Source of the DNA: JANNHK01 sp034408875
GTDB lineage: Bacteria; Actinomycetota; Acidimicrobiia; IMCC26256; PALSA-610
Assembly: GCA_034408875.1 (NCBI GenBank)
Contig: JAWXCJ010000061.1
Span: 1 to 23,563, forward strand
DNA length: 23,563 nt
Reading direction: 5' to 3'
The notes beneath the pieces were generated by a model that was given only the letters and a program-made list of their open reading frames with translations, was not told the origin of the DNA and did no database searches. Made by a program: the position numbers and the translations under genes. Numbering within the stretch: position 1 is the first letter of the stretch; the number at the start of each line of letters is the position of its first letter. This document shows, piece by piece, positions 15,676 through 22,444 of the stretch.

Positions 15676-16187
15676 GCGGCCTGCGCTCGGTACGCGGCCA
15701 GGACGGCCTCGGCCGCGGCCTCGACGTCGAGTCCGCCCGTCTCGACTTCGGCGTGGGCCGCCGACTCGTACGCGCCCGCCCGCAGCGCGTCGAGCCGCCG
15801 CAACGCGGACTCGGGATCGCCGGCGAGTAACGGGCGGTCGGCGCCGTCACCGACGCGCGTGGCCAGTACCGCGACCGGCGCACGCAACCAGACGACGACG
15901 CCCCGCTCTCGGAGCCGGCGCCGGTTGTCGGGATCGAGCACCGTTCCGCCGCCGCACGCGATCACGAGCGGTTCCGGTGAAGCGCAGACGTCGGCGACGG
16001 CTTGGCGTTCCAGCTCGCGAAACGGGGCCTCGCCGTGCCGGGCGAAGAACTCCGGGAACGGCATGCCCGTGAGGACGACCACGAGATCGTCGGTGTCGAC
16101 GAACGGCCGGTCGAGCAACGCGGCACAACGACGACCCACGGTCGTCTTGCCTGCACCCATCAACCCGACGAGGACCACGTGCTGCAC
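15672..16187 (-). CDS. aroK: Shikimate kinase
   Basis: AroK phosphorylates shikimate at the 3-position. The 171-residue P-loop kinase has Walker A GLMGAGKTT (Lys14), the shikimate-binding FVDTDDLV with Asp31 and Asp33, the GGG segment in CGGGTVLD and a lid with DRPLLAG. The start is GTG at 16187, giving MQHVVLVGLMG; no strong Shine-Dalgarno sequence is seen. It lies 42 bases after the PilP-like gene, so the shikimate genes may be transcribed with the pilus operon. It overlaps aroB by four bases. Confidence 0.96.
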   Translation of the reverse strand: MQHVVLVGLMGAGKTTVGRRCAALLDRPFVDTDDLVVVLTGMPFPEFFARHGEAPFRELERQAVADVCASPEPLVIACGGGTVLDPDNRRRLRERGVVVWLRAPVAVLATRVGDGADRPLLAGDPESALRRLDALRAGAYESAAHAEVETGGLDVEAAAEAVLAAYRAQAA

Positions 16188-16229
16188 GCGCCCAGACTAC
16201 GGGCCGCCGCGATCGAACAGTCGAACGCC

Positions 16230-16517
16230 TCAGTCCGTTGCACCACTCGGGTCGAACGGGTTCCGGGCCGGGCCCTCGAGCCCGCTGAAGTCGATCCCGC
16301 CGTCCGCCGGGGCGACGGTCGTCGCGGTCGTCGCACCGTCGGTGGGCGCCAACGACACGTCGACAACGGTCGTCGATGTGGTCGACAGCTCAGACGAACT
16401 GCTCCCTTCGCCGCCACCTCCCCCACCGAACGTCTTGAACATGAACAGGAGCGCCAACACGCCGAGGACGGCGTACATGACCTTCAACCGCTTTTCCTCG
16501 TTGCGGGCCTTGGCCAT
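16230..16517 (-). CDS. Small PilP-like membrane protein
   Basis: A 95-residue protein with a basic N-terminus, one membrane segment (about residues 13-28, VMYAVLGVLALLFMF), a flexible Gly/Ser/Thr-rich linker and a C-terminal segment GLEGPARNPFDPSG. It occupies the pilP position between pilO and aroK. The RNPF motif resembles the R(D/N)PF segment seen in PilP/GspC-type proteins, but the folded domain that contacts the secretin is absent and no secretin gene follows. A role as an inner-membrane alignment subunit of the pilus is inference. The ATG at 16517 lies two bases after the pilO stop. Confidence 0.75.
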   Translation of the reverse strand: MAKARNEEKRLKVMYAVLGVLALLFMFKTFGGGGGGEGSSSSELSTTSTTVVDVSLAPTDGATTATTVAPADGGIDFSGLEGPARNPFDPSGATD

Positions 16518-16519
16518 TG

Positions 16520-17143
16520 CTACTCACCACCCGTTTCCGTAGCCGCCGCGTCGGCGGTCACTCCTGACGTCGTCAGTGCACTCAGCGAGAACATGCGCGC
16601 GGTCAACGCGACGTGCACTCGGGGCGGTCCGCTCGCGACGACCTCGTCGTCGCCGCTCGCAGACCCGGTGCTGCCATCGACTGCGGTGAGCACGATCCCG
16701 TCGGTCACGACGGTTCGCGACAGCGCTTCGAGCGCCTTGAGGTAGCTGAGCACTTGGTCGTACTCGCCTTCGACCTCGATGTTGAGGCTGATGGTGGCGA
16801 CCGACCCGGTTTGCACCGGCGCCGACGGCGCGACCGTCACCCACTCGACGCCGGCTTCCTCCTTGATGGCCTCCGCGGCGCGGATGAACTCGGCCAGGTC
16901 CGGTTCCGAGGCGAGCTGCTCCCGCAGTGCCGCGAGTTCGGCTTGCGTCTCGGGCAGCCGCAGTTCTTGCCGTTCGAGGCTGGCGAGCTCCGCCTCGAGG
17001 CGAGCCGTGTCGGACTCGGCGACCGAGATGTCGTCGCTCACGTCGGTCGACTTCGCGTTCAGCCCCGAGAACAGGAGGAACCACCACAGCACGACGATCA
17101 GCACGGCGGCGAACACACCGACGAGCACGGTTCGATTCCTCAT
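16520..17143 (-). CDS. pilO: Type IV pilus alignment protein PilO
   Basis: PilO pairs with PilN in the inner-membrane alignment complex of type IV pili. The 207 residues show the typical layout: a short cytoplasmic N-terminus, one membrane helix (about residues 5-27), a coiled-coil (about 32-85, DTARLEAELASLERQELRL) and a C-terminal ferredoxin-like domain containing ISLNIEVEGEYDQVLSYLKALEAL. The ATG at 17143 overlaps the pilMN stop by four bases (ATGA). Identification rests on layout and position after PilN. Confidence 0.88.
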   Translation of the reverse strand: MRNRTVLVGVFAAVLIVVLWWFLLFSGLNAKSTDVSDDISVAESDTARLEAELASLERQELRLPETQAELAALREQLASEPDLAEFIRAAEAIKEEAGVEWVTVAPSAPVQTGSVATISLNIEVEGEYDQVLSYLKALEALSRTVVTDGIVLTAVDGSTGSASGDDEVVASGPPRVHVALTARMFSLSALTTSGVTADAAATETGGE

Positions 17144-18900
17144 GGCGTCACCAGGCCGTTCTGGAATGTCGCGAGCCGGTCGCTCCGGGCACCTTCGGCG
17201 AGCTGGGCCGTCGACGAGAAGTCGACCACCTCTTGCTCTTCAAAGGTTCCGAGGGACGCGCTCGAAACCCAAATCTGCGAGAGCGACGGCATGCTCGACA
17301 TGGCTTCGATCCAGCTCGCGACATCGGGGAACGTGCGGGCGTGACCTTCGAACGACACCTGGCCGGTGATCCCGCCCGCTATCGAAACGGGCGTACCCGG
17401 CAGGGTCGTTGTCGTGGTCGTGGCGTCGCCGTCCTCGGCCGCGGGAGTCTTCTTCGGTTTCGGCGGGGGTGGCGCGGCGGTCACCTGCCCCTGGAACGAC
17501 GTGAGCCATACCGGCTCCGGCATCGTCTTGCTGACGTCGTCGATCACCGTCGCCCACGAGACATCGCGTTCGAGCATGGACGCGACCTGTGTCTTCAATC
17601 CCGCGAGCTGCAAATTCACCTCTTGGACTTCGTGCATCGCACTGATGTCGGACTCGATGCCGGCGTTCGCAGCCTGGGCCGCCTTCAGGTCGTCCTTTTG
17701 CGCGCTGATGCTCTGCTGCTTCATCACCGTCGGAACGGCGAGCGCGACGAGCAACGCGGCTCCGGCCGCGACGAGCGCCACCGGCGGCTTCGATCGTTCG
17801 GCCCCGCCAGACCGGCGTTTTCGTTCACGCGGAAGCAGATCCACCACGGTCCCGACGCCCGCGCCCCCGAGCGCGAGGCCGACTGCGGCAGGCAGGTAGG
17901 GGTCGAGACGCGGGTATTCGTCTTCGGGGAACCGGATGTCGCCGATCGCGAGTAGCTCGCGCGGGCGGGCGAGTTCGACCGGCACACCGACCAGCGCGGC
18001 AAGGCGGTCGGCCACGCCGGGAAGTTGCGACGCGCCGCCGGTCGCGACCACACGCGACATGCGCGCCGCGCCCGGCTGGTTGCGGTAGTAGTCGAGCGAA
18101 CTGCGCACCTCGTCGAGGAGGACGCCGAGCGGTCGCTCGATTGCCTGTGAGGCGCGGACGACGAGGTCGTCGCCGCCGACGGCCAGCTGTCGCTTCAACG
18201 CCTCCGCCGTCTCCACCGGAAGCTCGAGTTCGCCGCAGATCGCGTCGGTGAGCTCACGGCCACCGGTCCCGAGCGCACGGACGAAGCGCGGCACGCCGCC
18301 TTCGTGCACGACGATCGCAGTGACACCCCCACCGAACGAGACGATGCCTTCGGCACCTGCGTCTTCGCCGTACGCGGGCCGGGCCAACGAACGAATGAGC
18401 GCGAGCGGAACGAGGTCGACCGCGCCGACTGCGAGCCCCGCGGCCTCGACCGCGGCGACGAGTCGCATCACGGTCGCCTTGTGCGCGGCGGCGAGCAGCA
18501 CCTGCATCACCGCTTCGCCCCCTTCGGCCACCGCGGTGCCGAGGATGGCGAAGTCGAGGACGGCTTCGTCGAGCGGGATCGGGATGAGGTCGGCGGCTTG
18601 GAACTGCAGCGCGCTCGCCAGCTCGGCGCGCGACATCACCGGCATCTCGACCTGGCGCACGATCAGGCCCGGACTCGCGAGCCCGACCCTGACCGAAGCC
18701 TTCTTCAGGTCGACTTCTTCGCGCAGGCGGGCGATGGCCTCGGTGACCGCGGCGTCGTCTTGCACCTCGCCGTCGCGCATGGCGTCGCGCGGCAGTGCGA
18801 CCTGACCGAAGCGGTCGAGTCGCGGCGGCGCGCCGGGCGCGACCTCCGCGAGGGTGACGGCGTTGGTGCCGACGTCGAGTCCGATCAGGCGACGGGCCAC
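17140..18900 (-). CDS. pilM: PilM-PilN fusion protein, type IV pilus assembly platform
   Basis: One 586-residue reading frame joins two pilus proteins. Residues 1 to about 348 are PilM, a cytoplasmic actin-like ATP-binding protein: GLDVGTNAVTLAEV at 7-20, SFGGG at 188-192 and ATGGASQLPG around 287. From about 350 it becomes PilN: the PilM-binding tail motif VDLLPRERKRR (Asp354), a membrane helix at about 374-393, a coiled-coil to about 445, a Pro/Lys- and Thr-rich linker, and a C-terminal extracytoplasmic domain (SIAGGITGQVSFEGHARTF). In other bacteria PilM and PilN are separate and bind through this same tail. The start is GTG at 18900, overlapping the preceding regulator gene by 16 bases. 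No frameshift or internal stop is seen. Confidence 0.92.
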   Translation of the reverse strand: MARRLIGLDVGTNAVTLAEVAPGAPPRLDRFGQVALPRDAMRDGEVQDDAAVTEAIARLREEVDLKKASVRVGLASPGLIVRQVEMPVMSRAELASALQFQAADLIPIPLDEAVLDFAILGTAVAEGGEAVMQVLLAAAHKATVMRLVAAVEAAGLAVGAVDLVPLALIRSLARPAYGEDAGAEGIVSFGGGVTAIVVHEGGVPRFVRALGTGGRELTDAICGELELPVETAEALKRQLAVGGDDLVVRASQAIERPLGVLLDEVRSSLDYYRNQPGAARMSRVVATGGASQLPGVADRLAALVGVPVELARPRELLAIGDIRFPEDEYPRLDPYLPAAVGLALGGAGVGTVVDLLPRERKRRSGGAERSKPPVALVAAGAALLVALAVPTVMKQQSISAQKDDLKAAQAANAGIESDISAMHEVQEVNLQLAGLKTQVASMLERDVSWATVIDDVSKTMPEPVWLTSFQGQVTAAPPPPKPKKTPAAEDGDATTTTTTLPGTPVSIAGGITGQVSFEGHARTFPDVASWIEAMSSMPSLSQIWVSSASLGTFEEQEVVDFSSTAQLAEGARSDRLATFQNGLVTP

Positions 18901-19100
18901 GAGGCACCTCCCCCGACGTCGGCGCGGACGGTCTGGGATTCGAGATATCCCGAGAGTTCCGACTCGCGGATCCGGAAATGCTTGCCGACGCGAATTGCCG
19001 GGAGCGCCCCGGCGCGGATCAAGCGATAGACGGTCATCGTCGAAACCCGCATCACGTCAGCCACCTCACGCACGGTGAGGAGCTGGTGGTCGGCATCCAC
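18885..19100 (-). CDS. BldC-like / excisionase-type small HTH protein
   Basis: A 71-residue DNA-binding protein with a winged helix-turn-helix of the MerR/excisionase type: LLTVREVADVMRVSTMTVYRLIRAGALPAIRVGKHFRIRESELSGYL. It most resembles BldC-like regulators of actinobacteria, which bind head-to-tail at direct repeats. A phage excisionase is less likely, since no integrase is near. The start is GTG at 19100 with AGGGG about six bases upstream. It overlaps the pilMN start by 16 bases, so the two are co-transcribed and probably coupled. It may regulate the pilus genes or itself; the target is unknown. Confidence 0.85.
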   Translation of the reverse strand: MDADHQLLTVREVADVMRVSTMTVYRLIRAGALPAIRVGKHFRIRESELSGYLESQTVRADVGGGASWPVA

Positions 19101-19128
19101 ATCGTCCCCTCTGGTCGACCGGTGCCAC

Positions 19129-19159
19129 AGCAGTTGTCGCTGCTCTCAATCGTCAATCG
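19129..19159. promoter_or_regulatory. Palindrome and tandem repeat upstream of the BldC-like gene
   Basis: Two short motifs lie in the 5' leader of the BldC-like gene: an inverted repeat AGCAG-N6-CTGCT (19129-19144) and a perfect 7-base tandem repeat TCAATCG-TCAATCG (19146-19159). BldC-type proteins bind direct repeats, so the second could be an autoregulatory site. Short motifs like these also arise by chance. Confidence 0.35.
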
Positions 19160-19174
19160 ATGCACCGGGTACAC

Positions 19175-19203
19175 CTATCGGCACCACCACGACGCGTGTT
19201 GAA
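19175..19203 (-). promoter_or_regulatory. Candidate FliA/WhiG-type promoter for the BldC-like/pilMN operon
   Basis: On the minus strand TTCA (19200-19203) and GCCGATAG (19175-19182) are separated by 17 bases. This resembles the WhiG site (TAAA, 15-16 bases, GCCGATAA) and actinobacterial FliA sites (CTCA, 15-17 bases, GCCGAA). The -10 lies 75 bases upstream of the BldC-like start. The same arrangement precedes the pilin operon. No good housekeeping promoter is seen in this 148-base gap. Confidence 0.55.
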
Positions 19204-19248
19204 TCAGTCACTTTTCGCGTAAGGGATTCGGCGCGGGCGACTACGGCG

Positions 19249-20025
19249 CTAGAGGCCGGGGTAACCGTCGAGAATTGCGCCTCCGACCAGCACAAACGTC
19301 ATTGTGCCGGCGGCCAGGAACGGCCCGAAAGGAATGTGCTGTTTTCTTCCGCGGCCGCCCGCCGCGATCAGCACGATGCCGATCACGGCCCCGTACAGGA
19401 AGCCGAGGAACAGGCCCCCGACGACCTCGGCCGCTCCCAGCCAGCCCAAATGCAGGCCCAGAAGAAAGGACAGCCGCACGTCGCCGAAGCCCATCGAACG
19501 GGGCGAAATGATGTGCAGCGTGAAGAAGAAGAGGAACGCCCCGCCGGCACCGATGAAGGCCCGGGCCAGCGTCCACCAGTCGCCCTCCACACCGGACGCC
19601 AGGGCGAGCAGCGGAATGGCCGCAAATCCGGCCGGGTACACGATGTGGTTCGGGATGATGTAGTGCTCGAGGTCGATCACCGAGATCGCGACGAGCACCG
19701 CCGTGAACGTCAGGTAGGCGGGCAGCGCCGCCGGCATGTCGGCGAACCGGGCGCCGACCGCCGCCCACAGGGCCGCAGTGAGCAACTCCACGAGCGGGTA
19801 CTGGATCGAGATCTTCGTCCCGCAGCGCCGGCACTTGCCCGCCAGCAGGATCCACGACAGGACCGGGATGTTGTCGCGGGGCGCGATCGGCGTGTCGCAG
19901 CCCGGGCAGTGCGACGGCGGGTGCGCGATCGACTCCTGGCGCGGCACGCGCCAGATCACGACGTTCAGGAAGGAGCCGACCACCAGGCCGAAGATGCCGG
20001 CGACGGTGGCGTAGAGAGCGGTCAC
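19249..20025 (-). CDS. pilD: Prepilin peptidase / N-methyltransferase
   Basis: PilD cleaves the leader from type IV prepilins at the cytoplasmic face of the membrane and methylates the new N-terminus. The 258-residue polytopic protein has the methyltransferase-type N-terminal domain with the Cys tetrad 40/43/65/68 (CPGC and CRRC) and an A24 aspartic peptidase domain with Asp118 (IDLEHYIIP) and Asp182 (MGFGDVRLSF). The start is GTG at 20025. It lies 23 bases downstream of a strong hairpin that follows the second pilin gene, leaving no room for a separate promoter, so expression probably depends on read-through. Its substrates are presumably the two adjacent pilins. Confidence 0.96.
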   Translation of the reverse strand: MTALYATVAGIFGLVVGSFLNVVIWRVPRQESIAHPPSHCPGCDTPIAPRDNIPVLSWILLAGKCRRCGTKISIQYPLVELLTAALWAAVGARFADMPAALPAYLTFTAVLVAISVIDLEHYIIPNHIVYPAGFAAIPLLALASGVEGDWWTLARAFIGAGGAFLFFFTLHIISPRSMGFGDVRLSFLLGLHLGWLGAAEVVGGLFLGFLYGAVIGIVLIAAGGRGRKQHIPFGPFLAAGTMTFVLVGGAILDGYPGL

Positions 20026-20048
20026 AGCCTGTTCACGGCTGGGAATGT

Positions 20049-20085
20049 AAACGGAGCGCCCGCGAGATCCGCGGACGCTCCGTTT
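20049..20085 (-). terminator. Hairpin terminator after the second pilin gene
   Basis: A 10-base outer stem (AAACGGAGCG at 20049-20058 pairing with 20076-20085), one mismatch, then a 5-base inner stem and a 5-base loop. The A and T ends give a short U-run in either direction. It lies between the second pilin gene and pilD. It may be a partial terminator or an mRNA-stabilising hairpin, since pilD follows immediately. Confidence 0.75.
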
Positions 20086-20101
20086 CGGTTCGACCCACGG
20101 C

Positions 20102-20587
20102 TCACGTCATCGATGGCCAGTCGTCCAGCCAGCCGGCGTTCGGGTCGAACGCGGTGGCGGGACACGCCGGGCCTGCGAGCCGTTGATACTGCGTCGCCGC
20201 GCCTTCGAGCTCACGTAGGGCCAGGCATCCGTCACCGGCCGCATGGGTTGCGAGGATGACATAGTCGGACCCCACCGCGACCGACACTTCGTTGCTTTCC
20301 GCCTCCGCCGTCGTCGCTTCGTCGTTGAAACGAATCGACGGCTCGGCATCCTGCAACTCGAGCGGAGTCACGGAACTGATCTCTCGGGCATCGGAGAGGG
20401 TGATTTTCAAGGCGCGATGCCCGTTGCCGAGCACGCTCTTGGCTGCTGACTGGTTGGCACCCTCTCGAGCCGACACGAAGGTCGGTACTGCGATGGCGAT
20501 CAGAATGGCAATGATCATGACGACCACCATCAACTCGACCAGGGTGAAACCGTCGTCGTTCCGGGGATGCCCACGTTGGCGGGCCAT
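20102..20587 (-). CDS. Type IV prepilin (second of two)
   Basis: A 161-residue prepilin with a 13-residue charged leader (MARQRGHPRNDDG), cleavage before Phe14 and the class III signal FTLVELMVVVMIIAILIAIA with Glu at mature position 5. The mature protein has a C-terminal Cys pair (GDGCLAL and GPACPAT) that could form a pilin-type disulfide loop. The ATG at 20587 is chosen because GGGGGA lies about five bases upstream and gives a normal leader. It lies 92 bases after the other pilin gene and shares a near-identical N-terminal helix with it. It could be a minor or an alternative major pilin; sequence alone cannot say which. Confidence 0.93.
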   Translation of the reverse strand: MARQRGHPRNDDGFTLVELMVVVMIIAILIAIAVPTFVSAREGANQSAAKSVLGNGHRALKITLSDAREISSVTPLELQDAEPSIRFNDEATTAEAESNEVSVAVGSDYVILATHAAGDGCLALRELEGAATQYQRLAGPACPATAFDPNAGWLDDWPSMT

Positions 20588-20622
20588 GGCTTCCCCCTTC
20601 TCGAAATGCCGCCCCGAAATGA

Positions 20623-20651
20623 CTCGGCCCCGGGACACGCCCGGGGCCGAG
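20623..20651 (-). terminator. GC-rich hairpin between the two pilin genes
   Basis: A perfect 12-base stem (CTCGGCCCCGGG at 20623-20634 pairing with 20640-20651) with a 5-base loop lies between the pilin genes. The downstream minus-strand sequence (TCATTTC) is a poor U-tract, so partial termination or 3'-end protection of the first pilin's mRNA is more likely than full termination. Confidence 0.6.
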
Positions 20652-20679
20652 AACACTTCACCGGATTTCGACGGCGGGA

Positions 20680-21144
20680 TTACCAGCCTTCGGTTCCGAG
20701 GGTGCAGCCCGCCGCGGTGGCAGAATCAGCGCCCTCGCCGTAGGTCGTGCCTTCGGAGCCATCCGCAACACTTTCGCAGATGGCGTAGAACTCACCGGTC
20801 TTGCTCTCCTTCATGAGTGTGGTCGTGTCGTCGGTCGAGTCGACGCCCACTTCGGCCTGCGTGCCGGCACCGTCGACGTACTCGAGGCTGGGCTCGAGTG
20901 CTTCGAGCGCAGCGGCGTCGAGGGCGGTGTAGGACTCTTCGTTGGTGTAGTGCGTCTTCGCACCGATCAGCGCGTTGCGCAGATCGGACTGAGCCGCGCG
21001 GTTCTGAGCCGACTCGCGAGCAGAGAGGAAGGTCGGGATGGCGATGGCGATCAGAATGGCAATAATCAACACCACAACCATCAGCTCGATGAGCGTGAAA
21101 CCGTCCTGCTCCCGGCGGGCCTTCAGAGAGTGAATAATTCGCAC
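20680..21144 (-). CDS. Type IV prepilin (first of two)
   Basis: A 154-residue prepilin with a 15-residue leader (MRIIHSLKARREQDG), cleavage before Phe16 and the signal FTLIELMVVVLIIAILIAIA with Glu5 of the mature protein. The mature domain is acidic and Thr/Ser-rich, with two Cys residues (YAICESV and AAGCTLG) suited to a C-terminal disulfide loop. The GTG at 21144 is chosen because it gives a normal leader. An earlier in-frame GTG at 21219 would overlap the candidate promoter's -10 box. Being first in the operon and followed by a strong hairpin, it may be the more abundant pilin; that is inference. Confidence 0.93.
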   Translation of the reverse strand: MRIIHSLKARREQDGFTLIELMVVVLIIAILIAIAIPTFLSARESAQNRAAQSDLRNALIGAKTHYTNEESYTALDAAALEALEPSLEYVDGAGTQAEVGVDSTDDTTTLMKESKTGEFYAICESVADGSEGTTYGEGADSATAAGCTLGTEGW

Positions 21145-21146
21145 GT

Positions 21147-21198
21147 TGGGGAACCCTTTCGTCGTCGGAGGCCGACGGACCGTTGGGGTCCCGTCGCC
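21147..21198 (-). promoter_or_regulatory. Structured 5' leader of the pilin mRNA
   Basis: Between the candidate promoter and the pilin start the minus-strand RNA can form an 8-base stem with one bulge (GACG-G-GACC with GGUC-CGUC). An overlapping alternative stem is CGUCGG-CCU-CCGACG. The weak AAAGGG ribosome site can pair with CCC beside it. No known riboswitch class is recognised. Confidence 0.35.
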
Positions 21199-21205
21199 AA
21201 GTGTG

Positions 21206-21234
21206 ATATCGGCCACCACGCTGCGTGGCTTGAG
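21206..21234 (-). promoter_or_regulatory. Candidate FliA/WhiG-type promoter for the pilin operon
   Basis: On the minus strand CTCA (21231-21234) and GCCGATAT (21206-21213) are separated by 17 bases. This fits the actinobacterial FliA pattern (CTCA, 15-17 bases, GCCGAA) and differs from the WhiG -10 (GCCGATAA) at one base. The -10 lies 62 bases upstream of the pilin GTG. The promoter-like site before the BldC-like/pilMN operon has the same spacing. Confidence 0.6.
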
Positions 21235-21337
21235 TCTCTTGGTCGGGTTCCGACTGAAGCGGTGCGTTCGGCGCTCGAGAGATCCTCACCCTCTGGTCGC
21301 CGCTCTGTGCCCGGGCCGAGCAAGTAGAACCTCCCTC

Positions 21338-22444
21338 GTGCTTGCGCCGCGGCTGGTTCGGATGTTGGTGGTCGTTGCCCTCGTCCTGGGCGCGGTGCGA
21401 CTGACCGTTGCGGCGCCGGAACGGTGTGCGGAAATCTCCGCGGATGACGCCCGGGCGACTGCCCAGGCCGCGGCCGATTGGCTGGTCGACAACCAGAAGC
21501 CCGACGGTTCGTACCTGTATCTCGCCGACCGCGAAGGCAACGACCTCGGCGACTACAACGCGGTGCGGCACGCGGGCGTGACGCTTGCGCTGTACCAGGC
21601 GGGCGAGACCGACGCGGCCGACGCCGGACTCGTGTGGATGCGCGACCGGCTCGAGGAGCGCGACGGCTGGGCCGCGCTCACCGACAACGGCGTCGCCCCG
21701 CTCGGCGGCACCGCGCTGATGCTCGCCGCGCTCACCGAACGGCGCGAGCAGACGGGCGAGACCACGTACGACGACACGATGCGCGACCTCGGCGAGTTCC
21801 TCGTCGCGATGCAGCGCGACAACGGCGACTTCTACGTGTACGCGTACCCGCGCTCGGGGCGCGTCGACCGCGAAGCGATTTCGCAGTACTTCGCGGGCGA
21901 GGCACTGTGGGCGATGGCCCGGCTGCATCGCGCCCTCCCGGACGAAGCGTGGCGCACGGCCGCGGAGCGGGCCGCACACTTCATCGCCGTCGAGCGCGAC
22001 GACACCGACTTTGTTCCCGTTGCTCCGCTGAACGACCATTGGGCCGCGTACGGGTTCGCCGAGATGGCCGACTGGCCACTTTCCGACGACGCCGTGGAGT
22101 ACGCGCACGCGTTGTACGGACGGTTCGCCATGCTGATCCGTTGGGATGCGCAGGCCGACGCGGGCGAGCCGTATGCAACGACGCACACGTCCGGCAAGCG
22201 AGCGGCGGCGCTCGGCACGTGGGTCGAGGGCCAGGCCGCGCTGGCTCGGCTCGCGCGGGCCGACGACCGCGCGTCCGACTTGTCGAAGGCGACACTCGCG
22301 AGCGCCCGCTGCGGCGCCGCCCTGCTGGCCGCCCGCCAGATCGACGGCGCGTGGTACACGAACGGTGAAACCCGCATGGACGACCAACAGCACGCGATCT
22401 CGGGGCTGCTCGCAGTCGCCGCACTTCTGGAGGGTGAGGAATGA
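21338..22444 (+). CDS. Secreted alpha/alpha-toroid-like protein of unknown function
   Basis: A 368-residue protein with an N-terminal signal peptide (MLAPRLVRMLVVVALVLGAVRLTVAA, then ERCAE) followed by a helical repeat domain. Recurrent helix-plus-turn units such as ADWLVDNQKPDGSYLY (near 48), FLVAMQRDNGDFYVYAYP (near 156) and LLAARQIDGAWYTNGET (near 330) resemble the alpha/alpha-toroids of terpene cyclases and of several glycosidases or epimerases. I cannot assign an enzyme activity. The GTG at 21338 is preferred because it gives a basic n-region; ATG at 21362 is the alternative. Neither has a clear ribosome site. The gene diverges from the pilin operon and overlaps the next gene by four bases. 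Confidence 0.75.
   Translation: MLAPRLVRMLVVVALVLGAVRLTVAAPERCAEISADDARATAQAAADWLVDNQKPDGSYLYLADREGNDLGDYNAVRHAGVTLALYQAGETDAADAGLVWMRDRLEERDGWAALTDNGVAPLGGTALMLAALTERREQTGETTYDDTMRDLGEFLVAMQRDNGDFYVYAYPRSGRVDREAISQYFAGEALWAMARLHRALPDEAWRTAAERAAHFIAVERDDTDFVPVAPLNDHWAAYGFAEMADWPLSDDAVEYAHALYGRFAMLIRWDAQADAGEPYATTHTSGKRAAALGTWVEGQAALARLARADDRASDLSKATLASARCGAALLAARQIDGAWYTNGETRMDDQQHAISGLLAVAALLEGEE

Noticed and set aside
16188..16260. tRNA-like fragment near the aroK start (GGTTCGAAC-like words).
   Set aside because: No cloverleaf, acceptor stem or T-arm pairing can be built; the words lie largely in the coding end of the PilP-like gene.
21145..21337. Possible cyclic-di-GMP (GEMM) riboswitch before the pilin, suggested by ACGCA and AAGCCACG fragments.
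   Set aside because: The core GGGCAAACC and GACGCAAAGCC elements and their order are absent, and most of the fragments lie upstream of the candidate transcription start.
20792..22393. A 533-codon minus-strand frame covering the pilin promoter region and the toroid gene.
   Set aside because: Low-complexity Arg-rich product. It runs opposite the toroid gene, which has a signal peptide and an operon overlap, and out of frame over the pilin.
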